A stretch of DNA of 64,000 bases from Heliocidaris erythrogramma (GCA_025617745.1 CM046868.1:21691608-21755607), one strand, 5' to 3'; counted from the first letter of the stretch, positions 1-11,192 are shown. The notes: generated by a model not told the origin, from the sequence alone. Numbers and translations are program-made.

Positions 1-49
1 CTATCAAGAAAACAGCAAATCAATTTTTTCCCCTTTTTAGAGTACTCAC

Positions 50-159
50 CCCAAGCCTTCTTGTCACGTCTATCCTGTGGTCTGTAGACTAGATGTTGTT
101 CTTCTGCTTCAAGCAGTGGTTCAATGTAAAAACTTTCACCATCTGCCATAAACACTCCA
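50..159 (-). CDS. ADAMTS/ADAM-like metalloprotease exon (propeptide, fifth visible)
   Basis: This 110-bp exon completes a split Ser codon and then encodes 36 residues, including GVFMADGESFYIEPL and HLVYRPQDRR. The pattern (G...G..FYIEPL...HLVYR) is that of the ADAMTS/ADAM propeptide just after the conserved STC.G.SG segment. The acceptor is a pyrimidine-rich tract ending GAATAG (positions 160-165). A closer AG at 143-144 was rejected because it breaks the frame with the upstream exon. The donor is GTGAGTA at 43-49, giving a phase 1 end. The family acts as secreted, zinc-dependent proteases of matrix proteins, and the propeptide keeps the enzyme latent. The catalytic domain must lie beyond the left edge of the window. 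The subfamily cannot be set from the propeptide alone. Confidence 0.75.
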
Positions 160-422
160 CTATTCAAAGAGAAACAAAACAAAAAAAAATACAAGAGAAA
201 ATACAAGCAATGACAATAAAGAAGAAAAGGATTAACAGAATGACATTAAACAAGAAATATATTTTTTTTAAATATTCTGTAATCGACAAATTAAAAAGTT
301 CTTAAACTGTATGATACTATAAGTTTATACTGAATTTTCTTTACCTTTTTTATATTTAAAGGGTAGAAAAAAACCTCATGCTGATTTAAAAGAAAAGTAG
401 GATATATATCACTGAAGGTGAT

Positions 423-1060
423 TAATACCCCTGCCCCAATGTGTGTGCCAAATTTCCTGAGCATTGCTCCAATAATGAGGAAGTGGTTTGATCTGCAATA
501 TTTTCCTGTTTTATTGCCATACCATGGCAACGCAGTTTGCCACACATTGGAAAAATATGTCTTGCACATCTTTACCACAAGAACAATGTGTGTGCCTAAT
601 TTCATGAGCATTGCTTGAAAAAGTGAGGAAGTTGTTTGATCCGCAATATTTTCCCGATTTTGTCATATGTCATTACCATGGCAATGCAGTTTCTGACACA
701 TTCCAAAAATATGTCTTGCACATCTTCATCCCAAGACAAACGTGTGTGCCAAATTTCATGAGCACTGTTCGAAATATGAGAAAGTAGTTCAATCCGCAAG
801 ATTTCCCACTGAGTTATTGCCATGGCATTACCATGGCAACACAGTTTCCGACACATTAAAAACATATGTCTTGCACATCTCCATTCCAAGACCAATGTGT
901 GTGCCAAATTTCATGAGCATTGCTCGAAAAATGAGGAAGTAGTTCGATCCGCAAGACTTCTGACTGCCGCCCGACCGACCGCCCGACCGACCGCCCGACC
1001 GACCGACCGTATGCTGATTCCTATATACCCCCTTCAAACTTCGTTTGGAGGGGGTATAGT
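423..1060 (+). mobile_element. Helentron-like non-autonomous element with ~150-bp tandem repeats
   Basis: It starts TAATACCCCTGCCCC (423-437). About four ~150-bp monomers follow, marked by GTGTGTGCC-AATTTC-TGAGCA at about 440, 587, 744 and 895. Then comes a GACC-rich linker (961-1012) and a hairpin (about 1021-1059, loop TTCG). The outer arm GGAGGGGGTATAG is the reverse complement of a sequence close to the left end. Same plan as the element at 6318-14265, different sequence. Confidence 0.6.
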
Positions 1061-1468
1061 AAATTTATTCACAAATCCATTTTCCTTTCTTCCTCTCTGT
1101 GTCTCTATCTGGCCCTCCTCTCTCTCTCTCTCTCTCTCTCACAGTGACTCATTGTTGACATATTCCCTCCTCTTTTCCATTGCACTCTCCCATGAAACAT
1201 TAATGAGTGCATACAAGCAGCTAACATAACACTCTTCCCCAGTTGAGTGATGCTCTTAAAACCACTGAAGAGCTTTTGATGTAATCTTCATCTGACTTGG
1301 TAATAAGGTATATATACAGTATACCCCATCTGTTTTTATTCAAACATGAAAAGACAAGACCTCTAGCTTGTGGCATTAAACATTCACAAAAAAAATCTAT
1401 CTTCCATTTTGTCTCTGACGAGTCTATCTCAACCATCTCTGTTGATATTCAATCTTTGCGACAACTAC

Positions 1469-2092
1469 ATATCGTTACTGTTTTCACGAAGTGACGGTTG
1501 AGCGTGCAACTAAAAGAAAGTTAGTTTTGAATAAATCGCTTTCAAAGTTTTAAAGCATAATCTCATCCTCTTTATGAAGGTTGAATTTTTTATCCTGGGG
1601 TAGACCACATTTCAACGTTTAGTTCTATGTTTAATTATTTACATATTTTTTATATTTTGGGGGAAAATGAGCTGTAAACATACCGTCATTTTGTGAAAAC
1701 ACAAAATTCAAGGACGCGCTTATGATTTGTTTTCACGAAGCGACGGCTCTCAGCCGAGCATGTGTAAAACATATGGGACTTGATGACCGTGCATTTAAGC
1801 GTCATTGCGCGTAAACACTAATTCAAATCAACAAGACTGTTTTTTTTGTTTTCACGAAGTGACGGGTCTCAGCCGTGCACATAAAACAAACGGGGCGGCT
1901 GTAAAATCCTTTTACTAGGTATTTTCTTGTTGACGTTATCGCCATAGTTACATAATTAGACATTATTATGATCTGAAACTTTGTGAGGTTCAAGATGTTA
2001 GTGAATGATGTTGAAAAATGCAAAAAACTCAAATTTGAAAAAAATATGCGATTTTCCTCACTCCCGTCACTTCGTGAAAACAGTAACGATAT
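1469..2092. mobile_element. MITE-like inverted-repeat element (CGTTACTGTTTTCACGAAGT)
   Basis: The left end ATATCGTTACTGTTTTCACG (1469-) is mirrored at 2064-2092. The core GTTTTCACGAAGYGACGG recurs as direct subrepeats near 1479, 1730 and 1849. No coding capacity. Borders fall in AT, compatible with a TA target. Confidence 0.75.
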
Positions 2093-2880
2093 ATTAACTG
2101 ATTTATGCACATCCCCTATTCATCTACACATCCTATATTTCCTATAAAACCCAAACCATGAAGATTCCTTATGAAATTAGGATTTTAAGGTACAGTTCAC
2201 ATATCCCACAATCTTCACAATTCTTATGCACACTCCCCTCATTAATCCCCCTTCTGACTCATCCTGTGATATTTGCAACCCTTTAGGTTAAAAGTTCTCA
2301 ATGGGTTAGTAAAAGAGGCACTGTAAAAGAGGCACTGTTCAAGCTTCAGGTTTTTCATTACTGAAGCTTACACTGCTCTAATGGCAAAGGTGATGAAAAG
2401 CAACCAATCTTCATGTAATATTCATGTCCATGACAACTTAGCCAAGTGCAATGACATGTACAGTCATTCATGGATTAAGGATTAAAGGACAAACCAAGTA
2501 TATGTATTGGCAAAATGGGTTTAGGGGAAAACATTATTTCATTTTAAAAATTGATATAGTCATCACTTTATGCATTGTCAAGACCTCCTTTTTCTTTTTC
2601 CATTGTATTCTCAAGGATTTAGTGTGGAAAAATAAATGACTTTCTCTTCAAAGTAGAAAGGTTCTGTTACTTTCTCTTTTGGGACAAATATTTTGGCTCT
2701 CAGATACATGAAAAACCTTGAGTTTTGGGAATAAATAAATTATTAACTATAAATTCATTGTTTCTAGTTCAAGAATGACATTTGAAAAGACTTATCATTG
2801 ATGAGGCTATACCCTGGGGAATTAAGACCATATTATAAAATTTCTTTGGATATGAATAAATGTCTTCTCCTTATTTCGTC

Positions 2881-3198
2881 GTCGTTTTTTACGAACTGAC
2901 GAATCCGCGCGCGTGTGCAAATACACGCTTTGGAGAAAACGGTTTTACGAACCGTTGAACGAACCGTTGAATCGTGTTTGAATGGCCAGTGTTTCCTTAT
3001 TCCGTATTAATATACATAATAATATACACCATTTAAAAATTAAAGTCACAAGCTTTCTTTTGATGTATATATCGATACATGAAATAAGGCAACGAAAGCA
3101 AATTCGGTTATCTAAGAACACCTACATCTATAAATTTGTTTCCCGCCAATTCACGTTTCTGCGCACCGCACACAGATTCGTCAGTTCGTAAAAACGAC
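2881..3198. mobile_element. MITE-like inverted-repeat element (GTCGTTTTTACGAACTGACG)
   Basis: The termini GTCGTTTTTTACGAACTGAC and GTCAGTTCGTAAAAACGAC form 25-bp or longer inverted repeats around an AT-rich centre with no ORF. It ends 33 bp from a metalloprotease exon. Confidence 0.78.
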
Positions 3199-3231
3199 AT
3201 CGATTTATGCTAATATATGTATCTTGCTTAC

Positions 3232-3308
3232 CTGATTCCATTGCAAGTACTGAGTGCTACTGACGATATGTTAGCTTCTCTCACTTCTCCATGGTAGTAA
3301 CAATGATG
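3232..3308 (-). CDS. ADAMTS/ADAM-like metalloprotease exon (propeptide, fourth visible)
   Basis: This 77-bp exon encodes 25 codons plus two bases. The sequence HHCYYHGEV...SVALSTCNGI is the most diagnostic part of the gene. The C-x-Y-x-G-x-V and A-x-STC-x-G patterns are hallmarks of the reprolysin-family (Pep_M12B) propeptide, including the cysteine spacing. The acceptor is GATGCAG at 3309-3315 and the donor GTAAG at 3227-3231. It begins in phase 0 after the exon at 4796-4874 and ends with AG, which the next exon completes to AGT (Ser). The exon lies just right of an inverted-repeat element at 2881-3198. Confidence 0.82.
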
Positions 3309-3469
3309 CTGCATCAAAACAAAATAAAGAAAATACAAAACCAAAATATTTTCCCCCATTCTCAATTTTCAATTACAAATTTCACTCTGAACAAAAATGT
3401 CTACCAGTAAAGCCATGTGAACAATTTTCAAAAGTATTTCACCGTCAGCCCTGGAATGTTATGCTCTGG

Positions 3470-3607
3470 GCCCTGATTCATAAAACTTGTCATCAATGAC
3501 AAGTTGCAATAACTCCTATAAGCTACTGAAATCCTTGCATCTGATTGGCTGAGAGCAAATTTGTCGGTAAAAATCGCTGACAAGAAACTTAATGAAATGC
3601 TCCCCTG
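3470..3607. mobile_element. Diverged GGGGAGCGTTTCAT-family MITE, copy 1
   Basis: It contains the same core as the copies at 35706 and 56355 but in the opposite orientation: TTGTCGGTAAAAATCGCTGA, GCTGAGAGCAAATTTG and AAATCCTTGCATCTGATTGG. One end (ATGAAATGCTCCCCTG) is preserved and the other is degraded. Confidence 0.7.
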
Positions 3608-3895
3608 GAATACTAACAATTTTCAAAGCTTACACATGTACTTTTCACAACCATTTTACATTATTCAGGCATAAGATTGACACCCAGCATTAACAACCAA
3701 TTTTTTTTAGTTCACTGTGATTTTCATGTACATGTATTGTGTGGTGCTGTTGGTTTTTTTTTACCACAGCTCCAATTCAAGCTTTCCATAACTAAATTGC
3801 TCACTGTTTTTTTCTCTCACTGTTTTATGAAATTCAGTGAACTACATGTATTGAAGTATTCACAATTTATTTACTGCCATATCGGCTCCACATGT

Positions 3896-3929
3896 ATATA
3901 TATATATATACATGTATATATATATATAT
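3896..3929. repeat. (TA)n-rich microsatellite
   Basis: Alternating TA interrupted by CATG. It abuts the TGTGACCC element and may have been its target. Confidence 0.85.
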
Positions 3930-4590
3930 GTGACCCGACGCCTCAAAACCTACAATAAGTCACCAAAATTATTTTTTTTGTTTTATACATTTTCTGAAAG
4001 TAGAGATTCTTAGCTTTCCAATGGTATATCACTTGTTTAGTTTACTCAATGATAACACCTTTAAATATCACATTTAGAATCAGTATGTAACCAGCAATCA
4101 ATAACTCCTATGCAGAGAAAATGGCCATTTAAGTTCGAAACAAAAGAGTGCTAAACCTTCGCTCTCTGTGTGCGCCCAAGTAAAACTGGGTATTCAAATA
4201 GCCATAGCAAGTGGTATGAAGGGATTATCAGATTAGGCTGAATTTTGGCAAGCTGCTCCACGAGGACCTATTCATTACTCACTCTAAAAATCAATTTAAT
4301 ACCTTTAGAGGTAAAGTAGTAATTTGCCATTGAATGAAAGTATTACAAAAGCTCTCCAAACATCCATTAGCTCCACAGGTGAAAAAAAGGAGTCATTTTA
4401 AAATGCCCCCAAAACATATTTCTAAGTCGAATTACGACTCACAAACTTGAGACATGATAGAATGATAATGAAACTACCCATTTCTATCAAAAAAAGAAAA
4501 TCGACTGATCCAAGCAAATTTACTATTTTGGGCTGTTTGCTACGTTGTGGTCCGTGCGACTTATTGTAGGTTTTGAGGCGGTGGGTCACA
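3929..4590. mobile_element. MITE, TGTGACCC terminal inverted repeats
   Basis: The ends TGTGACCCGACGCCTCAAAA and the mirrored TTTTGAGGCGGTGGGTCACA extend as ~33-bp inverted repeats (to AATAAGTC). They are flanked on both sides by TATATA, which fits a TA or TATATA target duplication. No transposase ORF. A degraded relative of one end appears at about 33194-33235. Confidence 0.85.
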
Positions 4591-4795
4591 TATATACTAA
4601 AAGAATCACAATCATTTTCGGAAGTACTGAAATAGGAAAATGTATGAAATAGTGTGGTATACACACACCACAAACAATGTCAATACACATGTAGAGCACA
4701 CAGTCACGCATTAAATACTACCACAGGGGCAATGAATAGATTCAATAGGGAATTTCCCCACATGACATCACATGGGACTTCCCCCTAAAACTTAC

Positions 4796-4874
4796 ATGTG
4801 GGTGTGGCTTCCTTGTAATAGCTCCACCATCCTGTGCATAAGACCTCTCAATGTATCTCGCTGGAAATAGGTCT
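4796..4874 (-). CDS. ADAMTS/ADAM-like metalloprotease exon (propeptide, third visible)
   Basis: This 79-bp exon has one base that completes a Glu codon, then 26 codons encoding DLFPARYIERSY followed by a basic HPH-containing tail. Joined to the previous exon it reads as the usual L.L..N.DLF....Y.E propeptide strand, and it continues in frame into HHCYYHG. The donor is GTAAG at 4791-4795. The acceptor AACCAG is at 4875-4880, with a T-rich tract further upstream on the minus strand. A second AG two bases further in (AACCAGAG) would break the frame. Taken alone the exon is only weakly diagnostic, and its support comes mainly from frame and phase agreement with its neighbours. Confidence 0.68.
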
Positions 4875-5276
4875 CTGGTTGGGTTCACAAAGAGAAAAAT
4901 GACAATATGAATAAGAAAAGAGTTCTAGCAATCTTTCATTATCTTAGAACTTTGCAATGAGCTTATTTTGCCTTTGGAAATGAACACATCAAGCACAATT
5001 TGTTGAAGGCTTGGAATGGTGAATTTATAAAATGTTTGAGAAAGGCTTCAAAACATATCAAATCAAGTTCTTTAAATTGATCCTATAATGCCATTCATTT
5101 CGAAAGTCAACCAAATGCTCTTAGTAATACATCTATAAGCCCTCTTCTCTTCATACTATGTATTATTTAAAGCACAAAAAACTTTTTTTTAAGATACTAA
5201 ACATTAGATTTGTCTGAGCTCTACTGATTTCAATGTTTATATTAACAAATCACAATAAAAATATTATTATCAAGCC

Positions 5277-5378
5277 TGAAAAGTACAATTATTATCAGGT
5301 CTGAAAAGTACAATTATTAATATCAGGTCTGAAAAGTACAATTATTATTATCAGGTCTGAAAAGTACAATTATTATTA
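5277..5378. repeat. Short tandem repeat (GTCTGAAAAGTACAATTATT)
   Basis: Four head-to-tail copies of a ~27-bp unit containing CTGAAAAGTACAATTATTAT. Confidence 0.85.
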
Positions 5379-5613
5379 GACTAAAAAAGATAAAACATCT
5401 GCTGACAGCCTAAAAGAGGATTGAACAATATAATTTTTAATAGACTTCTGGCTCTCAGCAGATTGAAAATAAGTAGAGAAAAGAGTATAGAAGAGGTCAA
5501 TAGCTTGCGAAAGGTGGAGACACTCAGAAGAGAGGAAAATTAAACTAGTGAACTGATCAATATTTCTAATTAGCAATGAGAAAGCAGTGATAGAAATAAA
5601 GGCACTAATGGCA

Positions 5614-5873
5614 TGTTCAGACTAGAAGAAATTTATACAAAATTCACACAAAGATATACTGTACAAATAAATTGTATCCATGACATTCACACTAGAAATG
5701 AACAGATGGTTTAATATGTTTTCACTTAAAACAATGCTAAAATCCTAAAAACACATTTTGTTATACAATGTTTTTTATACAACGTTCACACTAGAAAAAC
5801 ATCAATTATTCATCATGTAGCTTGACGTTTTTTGTTTGGCTACATGTATACAATGAATTTTGCTAGTCTGAAC
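5614..5873. mobile_element. MITE-like element, GTTCAGACTAG ends
   Basis: Perfect 11-bp terminal inverted repeats GTTCAGACTAG / CTAGTCTGAAC surround ~240 bp of AT-rich non-coding DNA with the internal motif TTCACACTAGAAA repeated twice. Confidence 0.7.
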
Positions 5874-6522
5874 AGTAGATAATTCTGTTCTAGATGTAAA
5901 TGATTGTGCAGTCATTGAACCCTGTATGCTAATTGAGAGGAGTATGAAGCACCACTTGTGGCTTATACCTCAGGGATTGTGGTAACACAGAACCAGCTAC
6001 CTAAACACACAATGCTATTAGCTGCAAAACAAGCACTGTCTATTTATCTGCTCTTATTTCAGCGGATGAAGTAGTCTAGCTTGTGTCCTGTCAAAATTTC
6101 TGTTTGCAAAAAAATCTATAGATGTGTATGTTGACCCACAGAATGGGTTTTGACCAACAAATGCTTTATCTCCTCTGAAATTACAGGAACGAACTTCAAA
6201 GAAGTATGTGAAATATATTAGCACTTTTTCATTTATTTGATGAATCACAGCATTTACATGGTCCCATGTTTCTGTTATTCAAATAGAAAACAAGATGAAT
6301 GCGACTGCGTCTCCTATATGCCTCCGCCTAAATGTTCTAGAAATATTTGATAACGAGGCTAAAAACCAGTAATTTCATGTAATTTCATATAAATTGACCT
6401 CTGTGACCTCTGACCTTTGACCTACCTACCCCAAAATCTAATCAGTTCCTCTTTCTATGGGGATACATTCTGGTACCAAGTTTGTAAAATCAGCACTGAT
6501 TTTCTTATTTACTATATAAATC

Positions 6523-6674
6523 TATATACCTACCTATTATGCCTGTAGTCTTGACTACGGGACCCCTTCGAGAATTTAACACACATGCGTCACAATATTG
6601 TGCGCACCCCCCGTAATCCTATTGTCCCCTTCGCCACTCACGCGCGTCAACACGCTACGGCCATCTTCCTCTTT
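6523..6674 (+). repeat. DIRS left inverted terminal repeat
   Basis: About 152 bp are the reverse complement of 12651-12802. The block runs from the TATATACC start to CTTCCTCTTT and I saw no mismatch by eye. Outside it, 39 bp (6484-6522) are unique to the left end. The near identity of the two repeats suggests a fairly recent insertion. Confidence 0.93.
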
Positions 6675-6733
6675 TGCGAGCAATCCCAAGTAGAAACATG
6701 TTGCTTGCAAGGAGCGGGGAAGGAGGGAGGGTC

Positions 6734-6827
6734 ATAGGTAGGTATATAGATTTATATAGTAAATAAGAAAATCAGTGCTGATTTTACAAATTTACTGCAA
6801 TAAATCATATATACCTACCTATTATGC
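6734..6827. repeat. DIRS internal complementary region (circle-junction complement)
   Basis: Positions 6734-6787 are complementary to the left end of the element. Positions 6788-6827 are complementary to the right end plus the flanking TTT. They abut at AAA (6788-6790), so the block reads as the exact complement of the two element ends joined through one TTT. In DIRS biology this region is proposed to template completion and circularisation of the cDNA. Confidence 0.9.
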
Positions 6828-6895
6828 CAGACCAGCGCCAACTCAAAGACCGGGAGGCATGTTTCGAGCGGAAGGAAATAGGATTACACCAAAGA

Positions 6896-7870
6896 CTACA
6901 AAGAAGACACAGCGGCCTTCAAGGTGGCTGACGCAAACAAAGCTTCACCTGCGGGAATATCCCTAAGGTAGCAAGAAATGAAGGAATTGGGCGAACGCCA
7001 ATAAGCAGCCTTCAAAATATCAACAAGCGCCACACCTTGAAACAGAGCCCAAGAAGTGCTGACACTACGAGTATCATGAGCACGAAGCTTACTGTCGGAT
7101 AAAAGAGCCTCTGTGCCAGCGGCCCTAATAGCTTCAACGATCCATCTAGAAATGGAATCAAGAGAGGCAGGAGAAAAAGGCTCTCTAGTGATCAGGAACA
7201 ACTGATCATCCTTACGATAAGACTTAGTCTTATCAATATACCATTTGAGAGCCCTAACAGGACACCAAACTTTGTCCTCACGCACCGAAGAAAAGTCAGA
7301 AAGCGGACAAAGAAAAATCTCAACAGGACCGGAGGTAGCTGTCTGATTCTTGGCAACGAAAGAAGCCCTAGGAATCAACCTAACACCTTTTCTCTCCCAG
7401 CGAACATGACCAGGAGTAAGACAGAGAGCATGAAGAGTACTGCGCCTCTGCCCAGAGGCAATAGCTACCAAAAAGAGCGTCTTAACCGTAAGATGATGAA
7501 GCGAAGCTTCACCTAACGGTTCAAAAGGAGGTTTCGCCAAGGCCTCCAGGACCTTAGGCAGACTCCAAGACGGCACTAACTTAGAAAACGAAGGTCGTTT
7601 CAGAAAGAACGAACGAATCAAACCACTTAGTAGCGGGGAATTGGAAATCCCCGAACCATCCGAAAAACCCGAATGAATGGCCCCGATCGCCGAACGGTAG
7701 CCTCGGATAGTAGAAATAGACCTCCCTTTGTCAAATAACGAGATTAAGAAATCCGCAATTGAACCAATAGGAGCCTTAGAAGGGGTTTGATTTCTCTCTT
7801 TGCACCAAAGGAAAAAGACCGAGAGACGGGAATTGTAAATTTCCCTAGTAGAAACCCTACGACTGGACAT
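6896..7870 (-). CDS. DIRS tyrosine recombinase (YR)
   Basis: This intact 324-codon frame starts at MSSRRVSTRE, and its ATG overlaps the TAA stop of the RT/RNase H frame (TAATG). An N-terminal SAM-like DNA-binding half (about residues 1-115) is followed by the catalytic half. Catalytic residues seen are Arg142 or 143 in ASGQRRSTLHAL, His265 and Arg268 in RAHDTRSVS, Trp291 in AAYWRS, and the nucleophile Tyr301 in SFISCYLRD. It is expected to integrate the circular double-stranded cDNA by site-specific recombination. The open frame continues upstream to 9172, but that part is the shadow of RNase H in another frame, so the TAATG start is preferred. Confidence 0.9.
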   Translation of the reverse strand: MSSRRVSTREIYNSRLSVFFLWCKERNQTPSKAPIGSIADFLISLFDKGRSISTIRGYRSAIGAIHSGFSDGSGISNSPLLSGLIRSFFLKRPSFSKLVPSWSLPKVLEALAKPPFEPLGEASLHHLTVKTLFLVAIASGQRRSTLHALCLTPGHVRWERKGVRLIPRASFVAKNQTATSGPVEIFLCPLSDFSSVREDKVWCPVRALKWYIDKTKSYRKDDQLFLITREPFSPASLDSISRWIVEAIRAAGTEALLSDSKLRAHDTRSVSTSWALFQGVALVDILKAAYWRSPNSFISCYLRDIPAGEALFASATLKAAVSSL

Positions 7871-9578
7871 TAAAAAGTCCGCGGCTCTATCAGAGAGACC
7901 CGACTGTCTTGCAGATTCCCTGACAGGGGCCAAGCAGTCAAATGAAGAGACTCCGGATTGTGGTGAAGAATCCCCAATAGGGGCTGTAACACCAGATCCG
8001 CTCTTAACGGGAGAACTAACGGTTGAGCCCTTAGAAGGCTCATAAGTTCCGGAAACCAATTCCTCCTGGGCCAAAAGGGAGCTATTACAAGCACCCTCGC
8101 CCGATCTTCCCTGATTTTCCGCAAGACACGCGGAATCAGTTGGAAGGGAGGAAAGGCGAATCCCTGAAGGTTCTCCCAGCTGAGGGAGAAAGCATCGAGA
8201 GCCCATGCTCCCTGATCGCGAACACGGGAGCAATACTTCGGCAGCTGGTGATTTAGCACCGACGCAAATAGATCCACTTCCAGTGGACCTAGGCAACTGC
8301 GAATGCGGCAAAATACTTCCGGATGGAGCATCCATTCCGATGGAAGATACCTGCCCCGGGACAGAAAATCCGCAAAGAGGTTTTCCCGACCGGGGATGAA
8401 AGAGGCCACGGGTGTGATTGCCATGCGACGACACCACCTCCACAGCTGAGCTGCTAGGGCATTCAGGGCAACCGAACGAGTGCCTCCCTGCCGATTGATA
8501 TATGCCGCCACAGTAACATTGTCCGTGAGAATCAGAACCGAACGACTGAGAAGTCGACTTCTGAAATGGAGCAAGGTCAACAGAACTGCCATAAACTCCA
8601 GGACATTGATATGAGGAAGAGTCCCAAGATGAGACCAATCCCCCGCAACCGTGCTGCCGTTGCAGTGTCCTCCCCACCCCAACCGAGAGGCGTCCGTCGA
8701 AACCGATATCGACGGAAAAGGGGCAGAGAAGGACCTGCCTCGCGCGAGAAACACCTCGCTCGTCCAACAAGCGAGAAGAAACTTGATCTTTACTGGTACT
8801 GGAATCCAGACCAAAAGAGAGTCTTTTCCCGGCTTTAAGAACCTGAGGAGATGTCTCTGAAAGGGTCTCATGAGGAGCCGGCAGTCCTCTAAAACATCGA
8901 CTAGACTGGCTAGATAACCTAGAAACTGAAGCCACTGTCTGGCCGAGACTCTTCTGGCCAGCAAGAGCTTGCGAGCCGCAGAGACAATGGTGAGAATCCT
9001 GTCTCGACTGGGCCGAGCTAACTGATTCCTTATGTCTAACACCGCCCCCAGAAAAACTGGGCTGCGAGTGGGGACTAACTCTGACTTTTCCCAATTTATT
9101 AGGAAACCTAAGTCTTGAGTAAGAGAGACTAGCAACGAGTCTCGTCCAACAAACGATCGCGCGACTCCGCAAGGAGAAGCCAATCGTCCAGGTAACAGAA
9201 CAACCGCAGGCCGCGACGCCTCAGAAAGGCCGCTAGCACCGCTACAACTTGAGTAAAAACCCGAGGGGCCGGGCGCAGCCCGAAGGGAAGAGCCCGAAAC
9301 CGGTAAGTCTCCGAGAGGAAGGAGAACCCCAGAAGATCGCGAGATGCGCGATGAATGGGAATGTGAAAGTACGCGTCCTTGAGATCTATCGAGACCGCGT
9401 AGTCTTCCCTTTTGATCAACGGAAGAATGGAGGCAAGAGTCTCCATACAAAAATGAACCGGAGGAATAAATTTGTTTATCCTCTTTAGGTTCAGTATCAA
9501 ACGAAGTTTTCCCGAGCGCCTGGGAATAACAAAAGTCAGAGAAAGGGAAAAAGGACAGCCTGTGAGGTGTCCAAGTTC
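7870..9578 (-). pseudogene. DIRS reverse transcriptase / RNase H polyprotein, frame-broken
   Basis: Positions 9578-9129 are one frame and encode the RT core: SGKLRLILNLKRINKF, motif A SIDLKDAYFHIPI, motif B LPFGLRPAPRVF, and the catalytic YLDDWLL (YLDD at about 9194-9183). The frame stops at 9129-9131, and homology resumes about 9144 in a second frame (DSLLVSLTQDLGF) that runs to the TAA at 7870. That frame holds RNase H (about 8700-8350) with the acidic residues in STDAS, NVLEF, LTDN and FADFLSR. A C-terminal region (VDLFAS...WALDAF...FAFPPF...WFPEL) follows, where DIRS elements carry a methyltransferase-like domain. A single-base loss or a -1 slip near 9136 would explain the break. The N-terminal part of the protein is also interrupted, by TAG at 9579-9581. 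Confidence 0.88.
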
Positions 9579-9652
9579 CTATAGCACCTCCGGGGAGCGG
9601 GGCGGACAGATCTATGAAGAAACCGTCTCGTCCGCCCGCTGCCTGAACCCAA

Positions 9653-11192
9653 GCAAAGTCGAACCCTGCGCGCGGGTTGACTAAAAGTCAGGGAAAGTTT
9701 AGAACAAAGCAATCGCTTCTACCCCACAAAGGGAGAGCAACTAAGGCTCTGCCTGCCCCAGCGATTCGGAGACCGAAGCTAGAGAGGCCGCTTCCAAAAC
9801 TGGATCCGCCTGAAAAGATCGTGACAAAGAATCACGAACAAAGGCCGAAACGGTCGGATTCACGCATGAACCGCCATAAGCCTCCTCACCCGACGGAGCC
9901 CCGAGGCTGCGAGACTAGGAGGCTCATGTGATCTCATCACAGACAAAGAAGAATAAACCATAAAAGGCTAATTAGTCTCGATGTCCGACCCAAAAAAGGG
10001 ACAAGAGCAGGGGATGTGAATCCTGGTACAAGGAACCAACCCTGAGTCTGGGCAAAGCCCATCTCACACTGAACATCTCAGCTTGAGAGACCGAAGGGTT
10101 AGCTAAACCCGATGGGCAAGAGGCAGACAAAGCCTTGCCTCTTTTAGCCCCTTCCCTAGGCTTCTGATTGGCCCAAAAAGAGCCTAAGTCGAAACCCGCT
10201 TTTCAGAGCGTTTATCCGGTTTCGTTCGGATCCCCGAAGCCCTTCGGGAACACAAACCGAACCCTCCACTGAGGGACGCTCACCTCCCTTTACGGGAGAA
10301 GTGCGCTGAGGGTATTGAACCCAAAGACGCGCACCAATTACCCATATCGGCCGAGCAAGGAGATGCAACAGCCATGGGCCGGACGCCAAGGCGCCCAGAC
10401 TCAGCAGAAATCCCGCTGCTTAAACCAACGCGAAGTCGAACCCTGCGCGCGGGTTGACTGAACTTCAGGGCGATATTTGGACAACAAAACAATCGCTTCC
10501 ACTCCACAGAGATTGAGCGATTGAGACTCCGCCTGCCCAAGCGATTCGGGAACCGAAGCTTGAGAGGACGCATCCAAATCTGGTTCCACCCGAGTGGAAT
10601 GAGACAAAGGAACGTTAACAAAGGCCTCCGCAGGCGGGTCCCCGCATGGCTCACCAACAGTCTCCTCGCCCGGCGGAGCCCCAAGGGCCGCGGGAGTAGG
10701 AGGCACATGCGAATCAGTCTCAGACAAAGAGGAATCAAACACAAAAGGTTGATTAGTCTCAAAGTCAGACCCCTGAATAGGGACAGAAGTCAGGGTTGAA
10801 GTAGCCGGTACAAAGGACCAACCCTGATTCTGAGCAAAAGCCTGCATCATGCTGAACATGTCAGCTTGAGAGGAGCTAGCTGGGTTAGCCAGGCCAGACG
10901 GGCAAGAGGCCGGCAAAGCCTTGCCACTTTGCCTTCTTCTTGGCCTTTTTCTTGGCTGGCTCGACAAGAGTCGTAGCCGAAACCCTTTTGTTAGAACGCT
11001 TAATCGGATTCATTCGGATCTCCGAAGCCACTTCGGAAACACGAACCGATCCCTCCGCGGAGGGACGTTCACTTCCCAAAAAGGGATTGGAGCGCTCATG
11101 GCGTAAGCCTAGAGAATCGCCCAAATCACCCATATTGGCTAAGCAAGAGGATGCAGTAGCCATGGGTTGGGAGCTAAAAGCTCCCAGTGCGT
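9653..11192. repeat. ~0.75-kb diverged tandem duplication inside DIRS Gag region
   Basis: Positions 9653-10405 align with 10428-11192 at an offset of 775-788 bp. Shared landmarks are TCGAACCCTGCGCGCGGGTT, the CAATCGCTTC block, the CGATTCGG(G)A-CCGAAGCT block, and the CACCCATAT...GCAGCCATGGG block. The copies have many substitutions and small indels, so this duplication is older than the 265-bp one. Confidence 0.85.

Noticed and set aside
423-1060. CRISPR-like array
   Set aside because: Repeats are ~150 bp, head to tail without unique spacers, in a eukaryotic genome.
7871-9172. N-terminal part of the 758-codon frame continuous with the recombinase
   Set aside because: It is the shadow of the RNase H frame, is Ser-rich without motifs, and the TAATG start gives a complete recombinase.
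8205-9931. Plus-strand open frames opposite the DIRS genes
   Set aside because: They are antisense shadows in GC-rich coding DNA and carry no motifs.
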